This document shows, piece by piece, positions 28,301-35,798 of a stretch of 64,000 bases of DNA. Within the stretch, counting starts at the first letter, position 1; each line of letters opens with the position of its first letter. Source of the DNA: Brenneria corticis. GTDB lineage: Bacteria > Pseudomonadota > Gammaproteobacteria > Enterobacterales > Enterobacteriaceae. Both the position numbers and the translations under genes were made by a program. Location of the stretch: the NCBI RefSeq assembly GCF_003115855.1, contig NZ_KZ819091.1, positions 1-64,000 on the forward strand, read 5' to 3'. The notes beneath the pieces are model-generated. The model did no database searches. It was not told where the DNA came from and saw nothing but the letters and a program-made list of their open reading frames with translations.

Positions 28301-28697
28301 GGACGCAGCCGTAGAGCCCTCTGCGGAGACGCCGACGGATGCAGCGGCTTCTCTGCCGCAGGTGGTCGATGAGGAAAAAACGCCGGCGGCTGAAGCTGAG
28401 GTAAGTTCCCCGGCGCGCGATACGGCGGCGGCAAGCCCCGCGGACGAGTCGCCCGCCGAGGCGGCCGCTCAGCCGACTCCGGCCGACGCCGGCGCTTCCG
28501 CAGAGCCTCGCTATAAGCTGCACGCGACGGCGCCGATGACGAAAGCCCCGGCCCCGGAATATCAGCCGGAACCGGCGCGTCAAAGCGACTGGAAGCGTCC
28601 TGAGTATCAGTTTGCCGGCAAAGGCGCCGCCGGCGGCCACGCGGCCGCTAACCAGGCTACGGCCCCGGCGACCAAACCACCGGCAGTAAGCGAATAA
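25305..28697 (+). CDS. rne: Ribonuclease E
   Basis: 1130 residues, longer than E. coli's 1061. Endoribonuclease and scaffold of the RNA degradosome on the inner membrane. The catalytic half includes an S1 domain (about 36-118), magnesium ligands Asp 303 (AIDINSARATRG) and Asp 346 (IVIDFIDM), and the zinc-link CPRCGG with Cys 404 and 407. The disordered half holds the membrane amphipathic segment (QPGIVSRFLGALKGIF), basic RNA-binding regions, the AR2 stretch RRSRRSPRHLRVSGQ near 785, the enolase-binding motif about 810-835, and the PNPase-binding tail near 1075-1115. An Ala/Glu/Pro-rich insert contains three 12-residue repeats (see findings), which explains part of the extra length. Confidence 0.98.
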   Translation: MKRMLINATQQEELRVALVDGQRLYDLDIESPGHEQKKANIYKGKITRIEPSLEAAFVDYGAERHGFLPLKEIAREYFPSNYSSHGRPNIKDVLREGQEVIVQVDKEERGNKGAALTTFISLAGSYLVLMPNNPRAGGISRRIEGDDRTELKEALGSLQLPDGMGLIVRTAGVGKSAEALQWDLAFRLKHWEAIKKAAEGRPAPFLIHQESNVIVRAFRDYLRPDIGEILIDNPKILERAKEHIAALGRPDFSSKIKLYSGEIPLFSHYQIESQIESAFQREVRLPSGGSIVIDTTEALTAIDINSARATRGGDIEETAFNTNLEAADEIARQLRLRDLGGLIVIDFIDMTPVRHQREVENRLRDSVRQDRARIQIGRISRFGLLEMSRQRLSPSLGESSHHVCPRCGGTGTVRDNESLSLSILRLIEEEALKENTKEVHAIVPVQIASYLLNEKRDAVNAIETRQGGVRAIIVPHDGMQTPHYSVVRVRKGEERPTLSYLLPQLLETEAQQLQEEQTAERKLPEQPALATFTMPDMPAEERAPAVEKAAPPAQATPAQPGIVSRFLGALKGIFAAEPAAETVDKADEKKSESANAGDAPRQERRHSRRQGNNRRDRGSRDNREPREDQRRNKRQQHTEAVAETPAVEVTEKVAIDEQPRREPRAERQRRRPDEKRQQQEVKAQNAVIEAAADAPEESIAEQDKPAQVMPRRQRRQLTQKVRVQSASDDAVETVTPALPVETAPTQSNPADEQIIADNDDAENTSTFDANRGANAENGGMPRRSRRSPRHLRVSGQRRRRYRDERYPLQSPISLEYASASPEIASGKVWISYPVAQSPQLEQPEEQAAEENILSATTPLLPAVVDAAVPVIETVAQQAPTVEAEPANEASAEDEAITAAAKAEQAEEVVLPAAQEPAPQAAEEPSAAEQTDTPVVEPVAVEPAVSNAAVDDATVAATDAAEEISAEAAPIDASAADAAVETAPETPADAAVERPAETQTDAAVEPSAETPTDAAASLPQVVDEEKTPAAEAEVSSPARDTAAASPADESPAEAAAQPTPADAGASAEPRYKLHATAPMTKAPAPEYQPEPARQSDWKRPEYQFAGKGAAGGHAAANQATAPATKPPAVSE
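28254..28361 (+). repeat. Three tandem 36-bp repeats inside rne
   Basis: Units at 28254-28289, 28290-28325 and 28326-28361 encode ETPADAAVERPA, ETQTDAAVEPSA and ETPTDAAASLPQ. A partial related unit (DAAVETAP) precedes them. They lie in the disordered C-terminal half of RNase E. Confidence 0.8.
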
Positions 28698-28721
28698 TCC
28701 GCCGCGTTGCCAATAGCGCAA

Positions 28722-28750
28722 ACACCCGCCAATCGGCGGGTGTTTTATTT
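28722..28750 (+). terminator. Intrinsic terminator of rne
   Basis: ACACCCGCC (28722-28730) pairs with GGCGGGTGT (28735-28743) across AATC, followed by TTTATTT. It is 25 bases after the rne stop. Confidence 0.9.
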
Positions 28751-28790
28751 GGCGCGTGCTGACAACGCGCTGAACCTTGATCTCGTGTTA

Positions 28791-29078
28791 TCAGTCCAGA
28801 TATTGCAGCAGCTTTATCTCCATCGCGGTGGTTTTCCCTGCAAGCTGGGACACCAGACGCTGAAAGTGCTCGCTCTGTTCATGTTCGTCCAGCAGTTCCT
28901 GACTTTTCCAGCGCTCATAAAAGACAAAGGCCCCCGGCTTGCCGATCTCTTCGTGCAGATCGTATTGCAAGTTACCCGGCTCCTGACGGCTGTGCGCCAC
29001 AACTTGCTTCACTGCGGCGCCAACCTCTTCAATAAACTCGGCTTTAGCCTGTAAACTGGCAACGATGCGGATTTCCAT
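28791..29078 (-). CDS. ABM-family (YgiN-like) monooxygenase
   Basis: 95 residues, an antibiotic-biosynthesis-monooxygenase dimeric alpha/beta barrel domain. Visible marks are EIRIVASLQAKAEFIEEV, the histidine/glutamate segment HSRQEPGNLQYDLHEE, and FVFYERWKSQELLDEHEQS with the final HF. Relatives act as quinol monooxygenases or handle small aromatic or carbonyl compounds without a metal cofactor. A good AAGGA ribosome site precedes ATG 29078. It stands alone between rne and pyrC. Substrate unknown. Confidence 0.85.
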   Translation of the reverse strand: MEIRIVASLQAKAEFIEEVGAAVKQVVAHSRQEPGNLQYDLHEEIGKPGAFVFYERWKSQELLDEHEQSEHFQRLVSQLAGKTTAMEIKLLQYLD

Positions 29079-29239
29079 GGTAGTCCTTATTTAATTTACA
29101 AAAGATAAGATATGAAATGCCAATACGTGGTTAATTTCAAGCATTCATCAACAAACGGATGCATTCGAGAAGCTTTGCCCTTATTCTTATTCCCCGCCGT
29201 ATCAGTCCCGAAACCCACTGACCGCCGGAGCCACATTTC

Positions 29240-30289
29240 ATGACCGCACTGTCCGACACGCTGAAAATCCCCCGCCCTGACGACTGGCACCTTCATTTAC
29301 GTGACGATCGGATGCTGGAAACCGTTCTTCCGTACACCAGCCGTTTTTTCGGCCGAGCTATCGTGATGCCCAATCTGACGCCGCCAATCACCAGCGTGGC
29401 AAGCGCCATCGCCTATCGGCAGCGTATTCTGGCGGCAATCCCCGAGGGGGATAATTTCCAGCCGTTGATGACCTGCTACCTGACCGACTCGCTGGACGCC
29501 GCAGAGATCGCCAGCGGCTTTGAGCAAGGCGTTTTCAGCGCGGCAAAATTATATCCGGCCAATGCCACCACCAACTCCAGTCACGGCGTAACCGACATCG
29601 CCACTATCCACCCGATACTGGAAAAGATGCAAAAAATCGGCATGCCGCTGTTGGTTCATGGCGAAGTGACCGATCCCGCGATAGATATTTTTGATCGGGA
29701 GGCGCGGTTTATCGAGTCCGTGATGGAGCCGCTGCGTCAGCGGTTTCCCGAGTTGAAAGTGGTCTTCGAGCACATTACCACCAAAGAAGCCGCGCAGTAT
29801 GTCGTCTCCGGTAATGAGTACCTTGCCGCCACCATTACCCCCCAGCATTTAATGTTCAACCGCAACCATATGCTGGTCGGCGGGATTCGCCCACATCTGT
29901 TCTGCCTGCCCATTCTCAAAAGGAATACTCACCAGCAGGCGCTGCGCGATGCCGTCGCCAGCGGCTGTAACCGGCTTTTTCTCGGCACCGACTCCGCCCC
30001 CCATGCCAGACACCGTAAAGAATCCGCCTGCGGCTGCGCCGGGGTGTTTAATGCCCAGGCGGCATTAAGCGCCTACGCGACCGTATTTGATGAAATAAAT
30101 GCGTTGGACAAACTGGCGGCATTCTGTTCATTGAACGGCCCGCATTTTTATGGTTTGCCCGTGAATGAGGACTGGATTGAACTCAACCGCAGTCCGGTGA
30201 CCTTCCCGGAGGAAATTTCACTGGGGAATGAATCATTGATTCCCTTTCTCGCCGGACAACGCCTTGGCTGGTCCGTTCGCAACGCTTAG
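29240..30289 (+). CDS. pyrC: Dihydroorotase
   Basis: 349 residues. Third enzyme of pyrimidine synthesis, cyclising carbamoyl-aspartate to dihydroorotate. Binuclear zinc site: DDWHLHLRDD near residue 14-23, the carboxylated lysine in SAAKLYPANATTNS, VHGE and FEHITT histidines, and the final aspartate in FLGTDSAPHARH. Start ATG 29240 follows GGAG. It is next to dinI, as in E. coli. Confidence 0.97.
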   Translation: MTALSDTLKIPRPDDWHLHLRDDRMLETVLPYTSRFFGRAIVMPNLTPPITSVASAIAYRQRILAAIPEGDNFQPLMTCYLTDSLDAAEIASGFEQGVFSAAKLYPANATTNSSHGVTDIATIHPILEKMQKIGMPLLVHGEVTDPAIDIFDREARFIESVMEPLRQRFPELKVVFEHITTKEAAQYVVSGNEYLAATITPQHLMFNRNHMLVGGIRPHLFCLPILKRNTHQQALRDAVASGCNRLFLGTDSAPHARHRKESACGCAGVFNAQAALSAYATVFDEINALDKLAAFCSLNGPHFYGLPVNEDWIELNRSPVTFPEEISLGNESLIPFLAGQRLGWSVRNA

Positions 30290-30351
30290 GTTATAACGTG
30301 ATGCAGTCGGCTACGAATGTTTCTTCACCGCTTGTTCTTCTCCCTTTATAA

Positions 30352-30367
30352 CTGTATAAATAAACAG
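30352..30367. promoter_or_regulatory. LexA box upstream of dinI
   Basis: CTGTATAAATAAACAG fits CTGT-N8-ACAG exactly, 20 bases before the dinI start. It predicts SOS induction. Confidence 0.85.
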
Positions 30368-30386
30368 TTAAATACCGGAGGCAATT

Positions 30387-30629
30387 ATGCGTGTAGAAAT
30401 TACCATAGCAAAGTCATCCCCTTTGCCGGCAGGCGCCATTGAGGCGTTGACCAATGAGCTGGGACGGCGTATTCATCGGCAGTACCCCGATATCCCGGTT
30501 CAGGTTCGTTACGCGGCGGGTAATAGTCTTACCGTGCTGGGCGCCGGCAAAGATGACAAAGAGCGTATATCCGAAATTCTGCAGGAAACCTGGGAAAGCG
30601 CGGACGACTGGTTTATACCTGAAGCATAA
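30387..30629 (+). CDS. dinI: DNA damage-inducible protein DinI
   Basis: 80 residues. DinI binds and stabilises RecA filaments and tempers RecA-driven cleavage of UmuD. The conserved frame MRVEITIAKSSPLPAGA, HRQYPD and the acidic C-terminal helix (ISEILQETWESADDW) are present. ATG 30387 follows a GGAGG site. SOS control is shown by the LexA box. Confidence 0.96.
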   Translation: MRVEITIAKSSPLPAGAIEALTNELGRRIHRQYPDIPVQVRYAAGNSLTVLGAGKDDKERISEILQETWESADDWFIPEA

Positions 30630-30772
30630 ATATTTCCGCAAAGCTGGCTCTCGCTTTATGCGTCGCGTTCTGGCATGTTGTGTAGTCTATTGAAAGATTT
30701 GGTTAAACGCGGTAACAACCATTGGTACCGGGCATTTCACCACCGTGTTAGTTAAGACTGAGGATAGCTATT

Positions 30773-31030
30773 ATGGCAGTAGAAAAACCAGAAGAAGCAA
30801 TGACATTCGGTGAGCTGCTGGAGTTGATCGGGGCACAGCAGCGGAAAATTGACGCATTGGAGCTTGCATTTTCATCTCTGGTCTTCTGTCTTGATGAAAA
30901 AGCAAACCAGTTGCTGATCCACAATTTGAAGCTGGAATCGCAAAATGAGAATCGGGATCCCTTGATGAAAAAACATCTTGCCCACTTCGCCGCCACGCTG
31001 GAGAAAAATGCCGGTTTAAATAGCGAATAG
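30773..31030 (+). CDS. Unrecognised 85-residue coiled-coil protein, weakly IraP-like
   Basis: A good GAGGATAG ribosome site precedes ATG 30773. The protein is almost entirely helical, with a leucine-rich segment (FGELLELIGAQQRKIDALEL) and a second helix (MKKHLAHFAATLEKNAG), no membrane span and one cysteine. Length and arrangement recall IraP, the RssB anti-adaptor that stabilises sigma-S, including an ALE-hydrophobic core, but identity is low and the call is only a suggestion. It lies between dinI and bssS, with a hairpin downstream. Confidence 0.6.
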   Translation: MAVEKPEEAMTFGELLELIGAQQRKIDALELAFSSLVFCLDEKANQLLIHNLKLESQNENRDPLMKKHLAHFAATLEKNAGLNSE

Positions 31031-31058
31031 CGCTGTTATTTCTCCCTGTTCATCGCCC

Positions 31059-31098
31059 CAGTCTGGGACAAATAAATGCTCGTTCCAGACTGTTTAAT
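31059..31098 (+). terminator. Hairpin terminator after the 85-residue gene
   Basis: CAGTCTGGGAC (31059-31069) pairs with GTTCCAGACTG (31082-31092) with one G-U pair, followed by TTTAATT. Confidence 0.65.
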
Positions 31099-31247
31099 TA
31101 CCGTCCAACGTTTTTTTTGCAGTTTTTTTGAAAATATTTCCCATAAATCAAATAAGCGGCGATATACTGATAATGCTCTTCTAAATAAGGAGCCGCCTTA
31201 AACCTCGTTAGTCACTCATGTTGGTAACTAGTCAATAAGGGGTATTT

Positions 31248-31502
31248 ATGGATAGAAAAAATGAAGTTATTCAGACACATCCTCTTGTAGGTTGGGACAT
31301 CAGTACCGTTGACAGTTATGACGCCATGATGATCCGTTTACACTATTTATCCACCTCGGATCAGGCTCCAGATGAAGCGCAAGTTGACCGGACGCTATGG
31401 TTAACGACGGATGTAGCCAGACAGCTTATATACATACTTGAAGCCGGCATTGCCAAGATTGAATCAACAGACTGTCAGGCGCTGGATTATCGCAAGCATT
31501 AG
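31248..31502 (+). CDS. bssS: Biofilm regulator BssS
   Basis: 84 residues, clearly E. coli BssS-like: NEVIQTHPLVGWDISTVDSY, then TLWLTTDVARQ and IYILEAGIAKIES. BssS affects biofilm formation through indole and AI-2 related signalling in E. coli; the biochemical mechanism is unknown. Start ATG 31248 follows AAGGGG. Confidence 0.94.
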   Translation: MDRKNEVIQTHPLVGWDISTVDSYDAMMIRLHYLSTSDQAPDEAQVDRTLWLTTDVARQLIYILEAGIAKIESTDCQALDYRKH

Positions 31503-31925
31503 CCATTGATATTGCTGTTAATATTTTTATTTTAAACCAGATTTACCGATTTTATTGCTTCACAACCGCCCATAACAACACCGTCTTTGCGACGGTGCTG
31601 TTATTTCAAGCGCCAAGCGCCCTTTTTCCCTTTCTTCGCCCTTGGCCATTCATGCTCGCCGCCGATAGTTACCCATTACATAATTATTCAGCGAATAAAA
31701 TACATGGCGAACATTGATATTTCCGTCCGCCGCTATCATCAGGCCTTGCGGGTTTTATTTTCTTTCTTAATTACAATAATTAGATTGAATAAGATATGAA
31801 TTTAAATTCAAAAAAACTGTTCAAGGTTGCGCTATTGTTATGATTGGCAACTTTATATTGATTTTGTGTTTCTACCTGTTTAATTTTGCCCGAGTATTCA
31901 CGTTACCTGATAAGGAGTCATCAAC
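31503..31925. other. Intergenic region bssS-yceJ
   Basis: 423 bases. It holds the bssS terminator (31574-31606) and AT-rich promoter DNA for yceJ. A 31-codon frame from ATG 31704 (MANIDISVRRYHQ...) has no ribosome site and is not called. E. coli carries solA and yceO here; nothing resembling them is present. Confidence 0.5.
31574..31606 (+). terminator. Intrinsic terminator of bssS
   Basis: CACCGTC (31579-31585) pairs with GACGGTG (31591-31597), extended by AACA/TGTT around one mismatch. It is followed by TTATTT. Confidence 0.75.
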
Positions 31926-32480
31926 ATGCTTTGGCGTAATACCGCGTCGCGTTACGGTCATATCAGCATTCTTCTCCATTGGGCATCCGCGCTGACCATT
32001 TATGGCATGTTTGCGCTAGGGCTATGGATGGTAACGTTGGGATATTATGATGTGTGGTATCACCGCGCGCCCGAAATCCATAAAAGCATCGGGATGCTGC
32101 TTTTTGCCGTTATGATCTTCCGGGTTGTCTGGCGTTTTATTTCTCCCCCGCCGCGGCCGTTAAGCAGTTATTCAACCTTTACCCGCATCAGCGCCACGCT
32201 GGCGCACATTACTCTCTACGTCGTGCTGTTTGCGATACTTATCAGCGGTTATCTGATATCCACGGCAGAGGGACAACCGATTTCCGTTTTTGGCTGGTTT
32301 TCTATTCCGGCTACAGTAAGCGGCCTGACGGATCAGGCCGATATTGCCGGCACCGTGCATCTTTATCTTGCCTGGGTGGTGGTAGCTCTGTCAGTACTGC
32401 ACGGTTTAGCCGCATTAAAGCACCACTTTATTGATGGTGATTCGACGTTGAAACGGATGTTGGGTCGCAACATCCCTTAA
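31926..32480 (+). CDS. yceJ: Cytochrome b561 family protein YceJ
   Basis: 184 residues, four membrane helices. The two-haem b561 type is shown by histidines in ILLHWASALT, HRAPEIHKSIG, HITLYVVLFAILISGY and HLYLAWVVVALSVLHGLAALKHH segments. It probably passes electrons from quinol to a periplasmic partner. It is 26 bases upstream of yceI, a pairing conserved widely and suggestive of joint function. Confidence 0.93.
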   Translation: MLWRNTASRYGHISILLHWASALTIYGMFALGLWMVTLGYYDVWYHRAPEIHKSIGMLLFAVMIFRVVWRFISPPPRPLSSYSTFTRISATLAHITLYVVLFAILISGYLISTAEGQPISVFGWFSIPATVSGLTDQADIAGTVHLYLAWVVVALSVLHGLAALKHHFIDGDSTLKRMLGRNIP

Positions 32481-32506
32481 CTTTCTGGATTTATGGAGAA
32501 ATACCA

Positions 32507-33085
32507 ATGCTGAAGAAAACACTACTGGGCCTGACCGCCTTTTCACTGCTGGCCTCCGCCGGGTCGGCCCTGGCCGCCGATTACAAGTTCGATAAGGAAG
32601 GTCAGCACGCGTTTATTCAATTCCGCATCAACCATCTGGGCTATAGCTGGATTTATGGCGGCTTTAACGATTTTGACGGAAGTTTTACTTTTGATGAAAA
32701 GAACCCCGCGGCTGATAAGGTGAATGTCACCATCAACACCAACAGCGTCGATACCAACCACGCCGAACGCGACAAGCATATCCGCAGCGCCGACTTCCTG
32801 AACGTGTCCAAGTTCCCGCAAGCCACTTTCACCTCTACGGAAGTGAAAAAAGACGGCGACGAGTACGATATCACCGGCGACCTGACCTTAAACGGCGTAA
32901 CCAAACCGGTTAAGCTGGACGCGAAGCTGATCGGCCAGGGTAGCGACCCCTGGGGCAACTATCGCGCCGGCTTTGAAGCGGAAGCGACCATCAAGTTGAA
33001 AGACTTTAATATCACCACCGACCTGGGACCCGCGTCTCAAGAGGTTGAGTTGATCATTTCCGTCGAAGGCGTGCGTCAGAAATAA
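32507..33085 (+). CDS. yceI: YceI-family periplasmic lipid-binding-like protein
   Basis: 192 residues with a signal peptide cleaved near SALAA. The YceI lipocalin-like barrel has QHAFIQFRINHLGYSW, HAERDKHIRSADFLNV and ITGDLTLNGVTKPV. Relatives bind polyisoprenoids such as ubiquinone, which suits the neighbouring cytochrome. Acid- or base-inducible in E. coli. AGGAGAAATACC-type ribosome site before ATG 32507 (reads GGAGAAATACC). Confidence 0.95.
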   Translation: MLKKTLLGLTAFSLLASAGSALAADYKFDKEGQHAFIQFRINHLGYSWIYGGFNDFDGSFTFDEKNPAADKVNVTINTNSVDTNHAERDKHIRSADFLNVSKFPQATFTSTEVKKDGDEYDITGDLTLNGVTKPVKLDAKLIGQGSDPWGNYRAGFEAEATIKLKDFNITTDLGPASQEVELIISVEGVRQK

Positions 33086-33107
33086 GCGCACATCGCCACG
33101 TCCGGTT

Positions 33108-33137
33108 AAGCCCTTTCAGCATATGAGAGGGCTTTTT
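33108..33137 (+). terminator. Terminator after yceI
   Basis: AGCCCT (33109-33114) pairs with AGGGCT (33128-33133), then TTTT. It lies between convergent yceI and trhO. Confidence 0.75.
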
Positions 33138-33141
33138 ACTA

Positions 33142-34212
33142 TCATTCCTTTGCCTTACCCTCCGCGGGCGGCGAAGGGATGCCTAACGCTGATTGCAATA
33201 ATCCTTTCGATTTATTAAAAATCTTCATGCCGTTTTCACGGCCGCTGCGGCGGGCGCGTTGCTCTTCCAGCGGCAGCTGCCGCTCCTGCTGGCAGACCGC
33301 GCTACAGCAGCCGTCATATTTCTCCGCACACGCCGGGCACTGGATAAACAACAGATGGCAGCCTTCATTACGGCAGTTGGTATGGCTGTCGCACGCGGCG
33401 CCGCACTGATGACAATGGGCGATCACCTCATCGGAAATGCGTTCGCCCATCCGTTCATCAAAAACAAAGTTTTTGCCGATAAACTTCAGCGGCAGCCCCT
33501 GCGCTTTTGCCTGACGGGCATACTCGATAATGCCGCCTTCAACATGATAAACATGTTTAAAACCGTGATGGAGCATATAAGCGCTCGCTTTCTCACAGCG
33601 GATCCCCCCGGTACAGTACATGACGATATTTTTATCCCGCTGATGATTGAGCATCTCCACCGCCATCGGAAGCTGTTCGCGGAAGGTATCCGAGGGGATT
33701 TCCAGCGCATTTTCAAAGTGTCCGACTTCGTATTCATAATGATTGCGCATATCGACAAATAGCGTATCGGGGTCGTCCGCCATGGCGTTGACCTGTTCGG
33801 CCTGCAGATACTGCCCGACGTGCGCCGGATTAAAGGTTGGGTCATCAATGCCGTCGGCCACGATGCGGTCACGAACTTTCATGCGCAGAACCCAGAATGA
33901 TTTGCCGTCATCGTCCAGCGCAATATTCAGCCGAACCTGATCAAGCGCGGGATGGGCGGCGAACAATACGCTTTTAAAGGCGGCGAACCGGTTGTTCGGC
34001 ACGCTGATCTGCGCATTGATACCTTCCGCCGCGATATAGATGCGGCCAAATACCTTGAGTTGCGCAAACTGGGCATACAGACGATCGCGAAACGCCTTGG
34101 GATCGTCAAGCGTGAAATATTTATAGAAGGAGACTGTAGTACGCGGCTCGGTTTCAGCCAGCATGCGCGCTTTCAGCTCCTCATTGGAAACCCGGTTATG
34201 TAACACTGGCAT
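33142..34212 (-). CDS. trhO: tRNA uridine-34 hydroxylase TrhO (YceA)
   Basis: 356 residues from ATG 34212, chosen because it opens MPVLHNRVSNEELKARML as in E. coli and has AGGA upstream; an ATG seven codons earlier lacks a ribosome site. Oxygen-dependent hydroxylation of U34 in tRNA, the step toward 5-methoxyuridine. An N-terminal acylphosphatase-like domain precedes a rhodanese domain with active cysteine in VMYCTGGIRCEKAS. A cysteine-rich tail (CHQCGAACDSHTNC...CPACAEKYDGCCS) follows. Confidence 0.95.
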   Translation of the reverse strand: MPVLHNRVSNEELKARMLAETEPRTTVSFYKYFTLDDPKAFRDRLYAQFAQLKVFGRIYIAAEGINAQISVPNNRFAAFKSVLFAAHPALDQVRLNIALDDDGKSFWVLRMKVRDRIVADGIDDPTFNPAHVGQYLQAEQVNAMADDPDTLFVDMRNHYEYEVGHFENALEIPSDTFREQLPMAVEMLNHQRDKNIVMYCTGGIRCEKASAYMLHHGFKHVYHVEGGIIEYARQAKAQGLPLKFIGKNFVFDERMGERISDEVIAHCHQCGAACDSHTNCRNEGCHLLFIQCPACAEKYDGCCSAVCQQERQLPLEEQRARRSGRENGMKIFNKSKGLLQSALGIPSPPAEGKAKE

Positions 34213-34433
34213 GGTGTACTTTCCTGTCTTCATTGAGGTTAATCGTTATCGCTCAGCGCCGGTTTATCCAGACCGGCGCAACGGCCAGGCATGATACCTG
34301 ATAGCGCAATCGCTGTCAGGAGGTGAAATTGATGGCGGGATATGAATGCTTATAGTAAAAAGATTATTGCTCTATATTAACCTGAATCGTCACTTTCACG
34401 ATCCCAGCGAAAATCACCATTTAAGGCCGACGT

Positions 34434-35528
34434 ATGAGTCAACTATTCTCTCCCGTGTCGCTTGGTAAACTCACACTCCCTAACCGCATCATCATCGCCC
34501 CCATGTGCCAATACTCGGCGGAGGATGGCAAAGCGACCGCCTGGCATACCATGCATTTGGGCACTCTTTCCCATTCCGGCGCCGGGCTGTTAATTCTGGA
34601 GGCCACCGCCGTGGCGCCGGAAGGCCGGATTTCACCCCACGACCTGGGCTTATGGGATCAGGACACCGAAGAGGCGCTTGGCTCCGTCATTCAGGCGGTA
34701 AAAAAATACTCGGCCATTCCCCTGGGGATCCAGCTGGCCCATGCCGGCCGCAAAGCGTCAAGCGGCGTGCCGTGGAGCGGGCGCCCCTTTCTGAGCCCCG
34801 AACAGGGAGGATGGGAGACTGTCGCGCCGTCGGGGGTTCCCTACGATGAAAAAGACCCGGCCCCGCTGGCGATGACCACCCGGCAAATCAACCAGTTGAT
34901 CGCATTCTTCGTCGATTCCGCCAAGCGGGCGGACCGCCTTGGTTTTGATTTGATAGAGATCCATGCCGCGCATGGCTATTTACTGCACCAGTTCCTGTCC
35001 CCCCTGGCGAACTACCGCACGGATGAATACGGCGGCTCATTGCAGAACCGCATGCGCCTGGTTCTAGCGGTTTATAACGCGGTTCGGCGGGTATTCCCGG
35101 CGCATAAAGCCGTCGGCGTGCGCATCTCGGCCACGGATGGCGTTGCCGGCGGCTGGGATATGGAACAATCCGTTCAACTCGGCAAGGCTTTGCATGAATC
35201 AGGCTGCGATTTTATTCATGTCTCCAGCGGCGGCCTGTCTGCAGAGCAGCAAATCCATCCGGGACCAAACTATCAGGTACCCTATGCCCAGCGGATCAAA
35301 CAGGAGGTCGGCATTGCCACCATCGCCGTCGGGTTGATTACCGAACCCGAACAGGCTGAAGCTATCGTGGCTACCGGCGAAGCAGACGCCGTCGCCCTGG
35401 CCCGCGCCATTCTCTTCAATCCTCGCTGGCCGTGGCACGCGGCGGCCAGACTGGGTGCTCAGGTAACAGCGCCGCCCCAGTACTGGCGCAGCGAGCCGCG
35501 TTACGCCCGGGGCGTATTTAAGCAGTGA
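34434..35528 (+). CDS. Old Yellow Enzyme-family flavin oxidoreductase (YqjM/xenobiotic reductase class)
   Basis: 364 residues, FMN TIM barrel. NRIIIAPMCQYSAEDG places the regulatory cysteine (near residue 25) typical of the YqjM/XenA class rather than NemA. The substrate His pair is in IEIHAAHGYLLHQFLSP, followed by NYRTDEYGGS. Such enzymes reduce activated alkenes, nitro compounds or quinones with NAD(P)H. Physiological substrate unknown. Divergent from trhO; not part of the E. coli block here, so probably an accessory insertion. Confidence 0.9.
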   Translation: MSQLFSPVSLGKLTLPNRIIIAPMCQYSAEDGKATAWHTMHLGTLSHSGAGLLILEATAVAPEGRISPHDLGLWDQDTEEALGSVIQAVKKYSAIPLGIQLAHAGRKASSGVPWSGRPFLSPEQGGWETVAPSGVPYDEKDPAPLAMTTRQINQLIAFFVDSAKRADRLGFDLIEIHAAHGYLLHQFLSPLANYRTDEYGGSLQNRMRLVLAVYNAVRRVFPAHKAVGVRISATDGVAGGWDMEQSVQLGKALHESGCDFIHVSSGGLSAEQQIHPGPNYQVPYAQRIKQEVGIATIAVGLITEPEQAEAIVATGEADAVALARAILFNPRWPWHAAARLGAQVTAPPQYWRSEPRYARGVFKQ

Positions 35529-35798
35529 ATTTAACAGCCAAGCCCCGGAACAGATACGGGCCCGGTATCAGCGGATAACCGGGCCTATCCATCTTGATGC
35601 CTTCAACGATTACCAACCGCCTGTTGTTGATGTTATCATTATGTATTCACTTGTTTTTTGTATAAAAATCAGGCTATAGCGCTTCACAAATTTGTTTTCC
35701 CATGAAAGTGCCGCAATACTCTATCCTATCGAGTGGAAATTCCATTTATTCTTTTGCAAGTTGAGTGCCTGGACGCACCAGAATTTGATACTGAGACC

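Noticed and set aside
28077..28721. Long minus-strand frame (214 codons) opposite the rne 3' half
   Set aside because: Arginine-rich shadow of the repetitive Ala/Glu/Pro coding strand; no ribosome site or known domain.
29130..29239. PurR-like sequence upstream of pyrC (ACAAACGGATGCATT)
   Set aside because: Too many mismatches to ACGCAAACGTTTGCGT to support a site.
31704..31799. 31-codon frame MANIDISVRRYHQ...
   Set aside because: No ribosome site, atypical composition, and no recognised relative.
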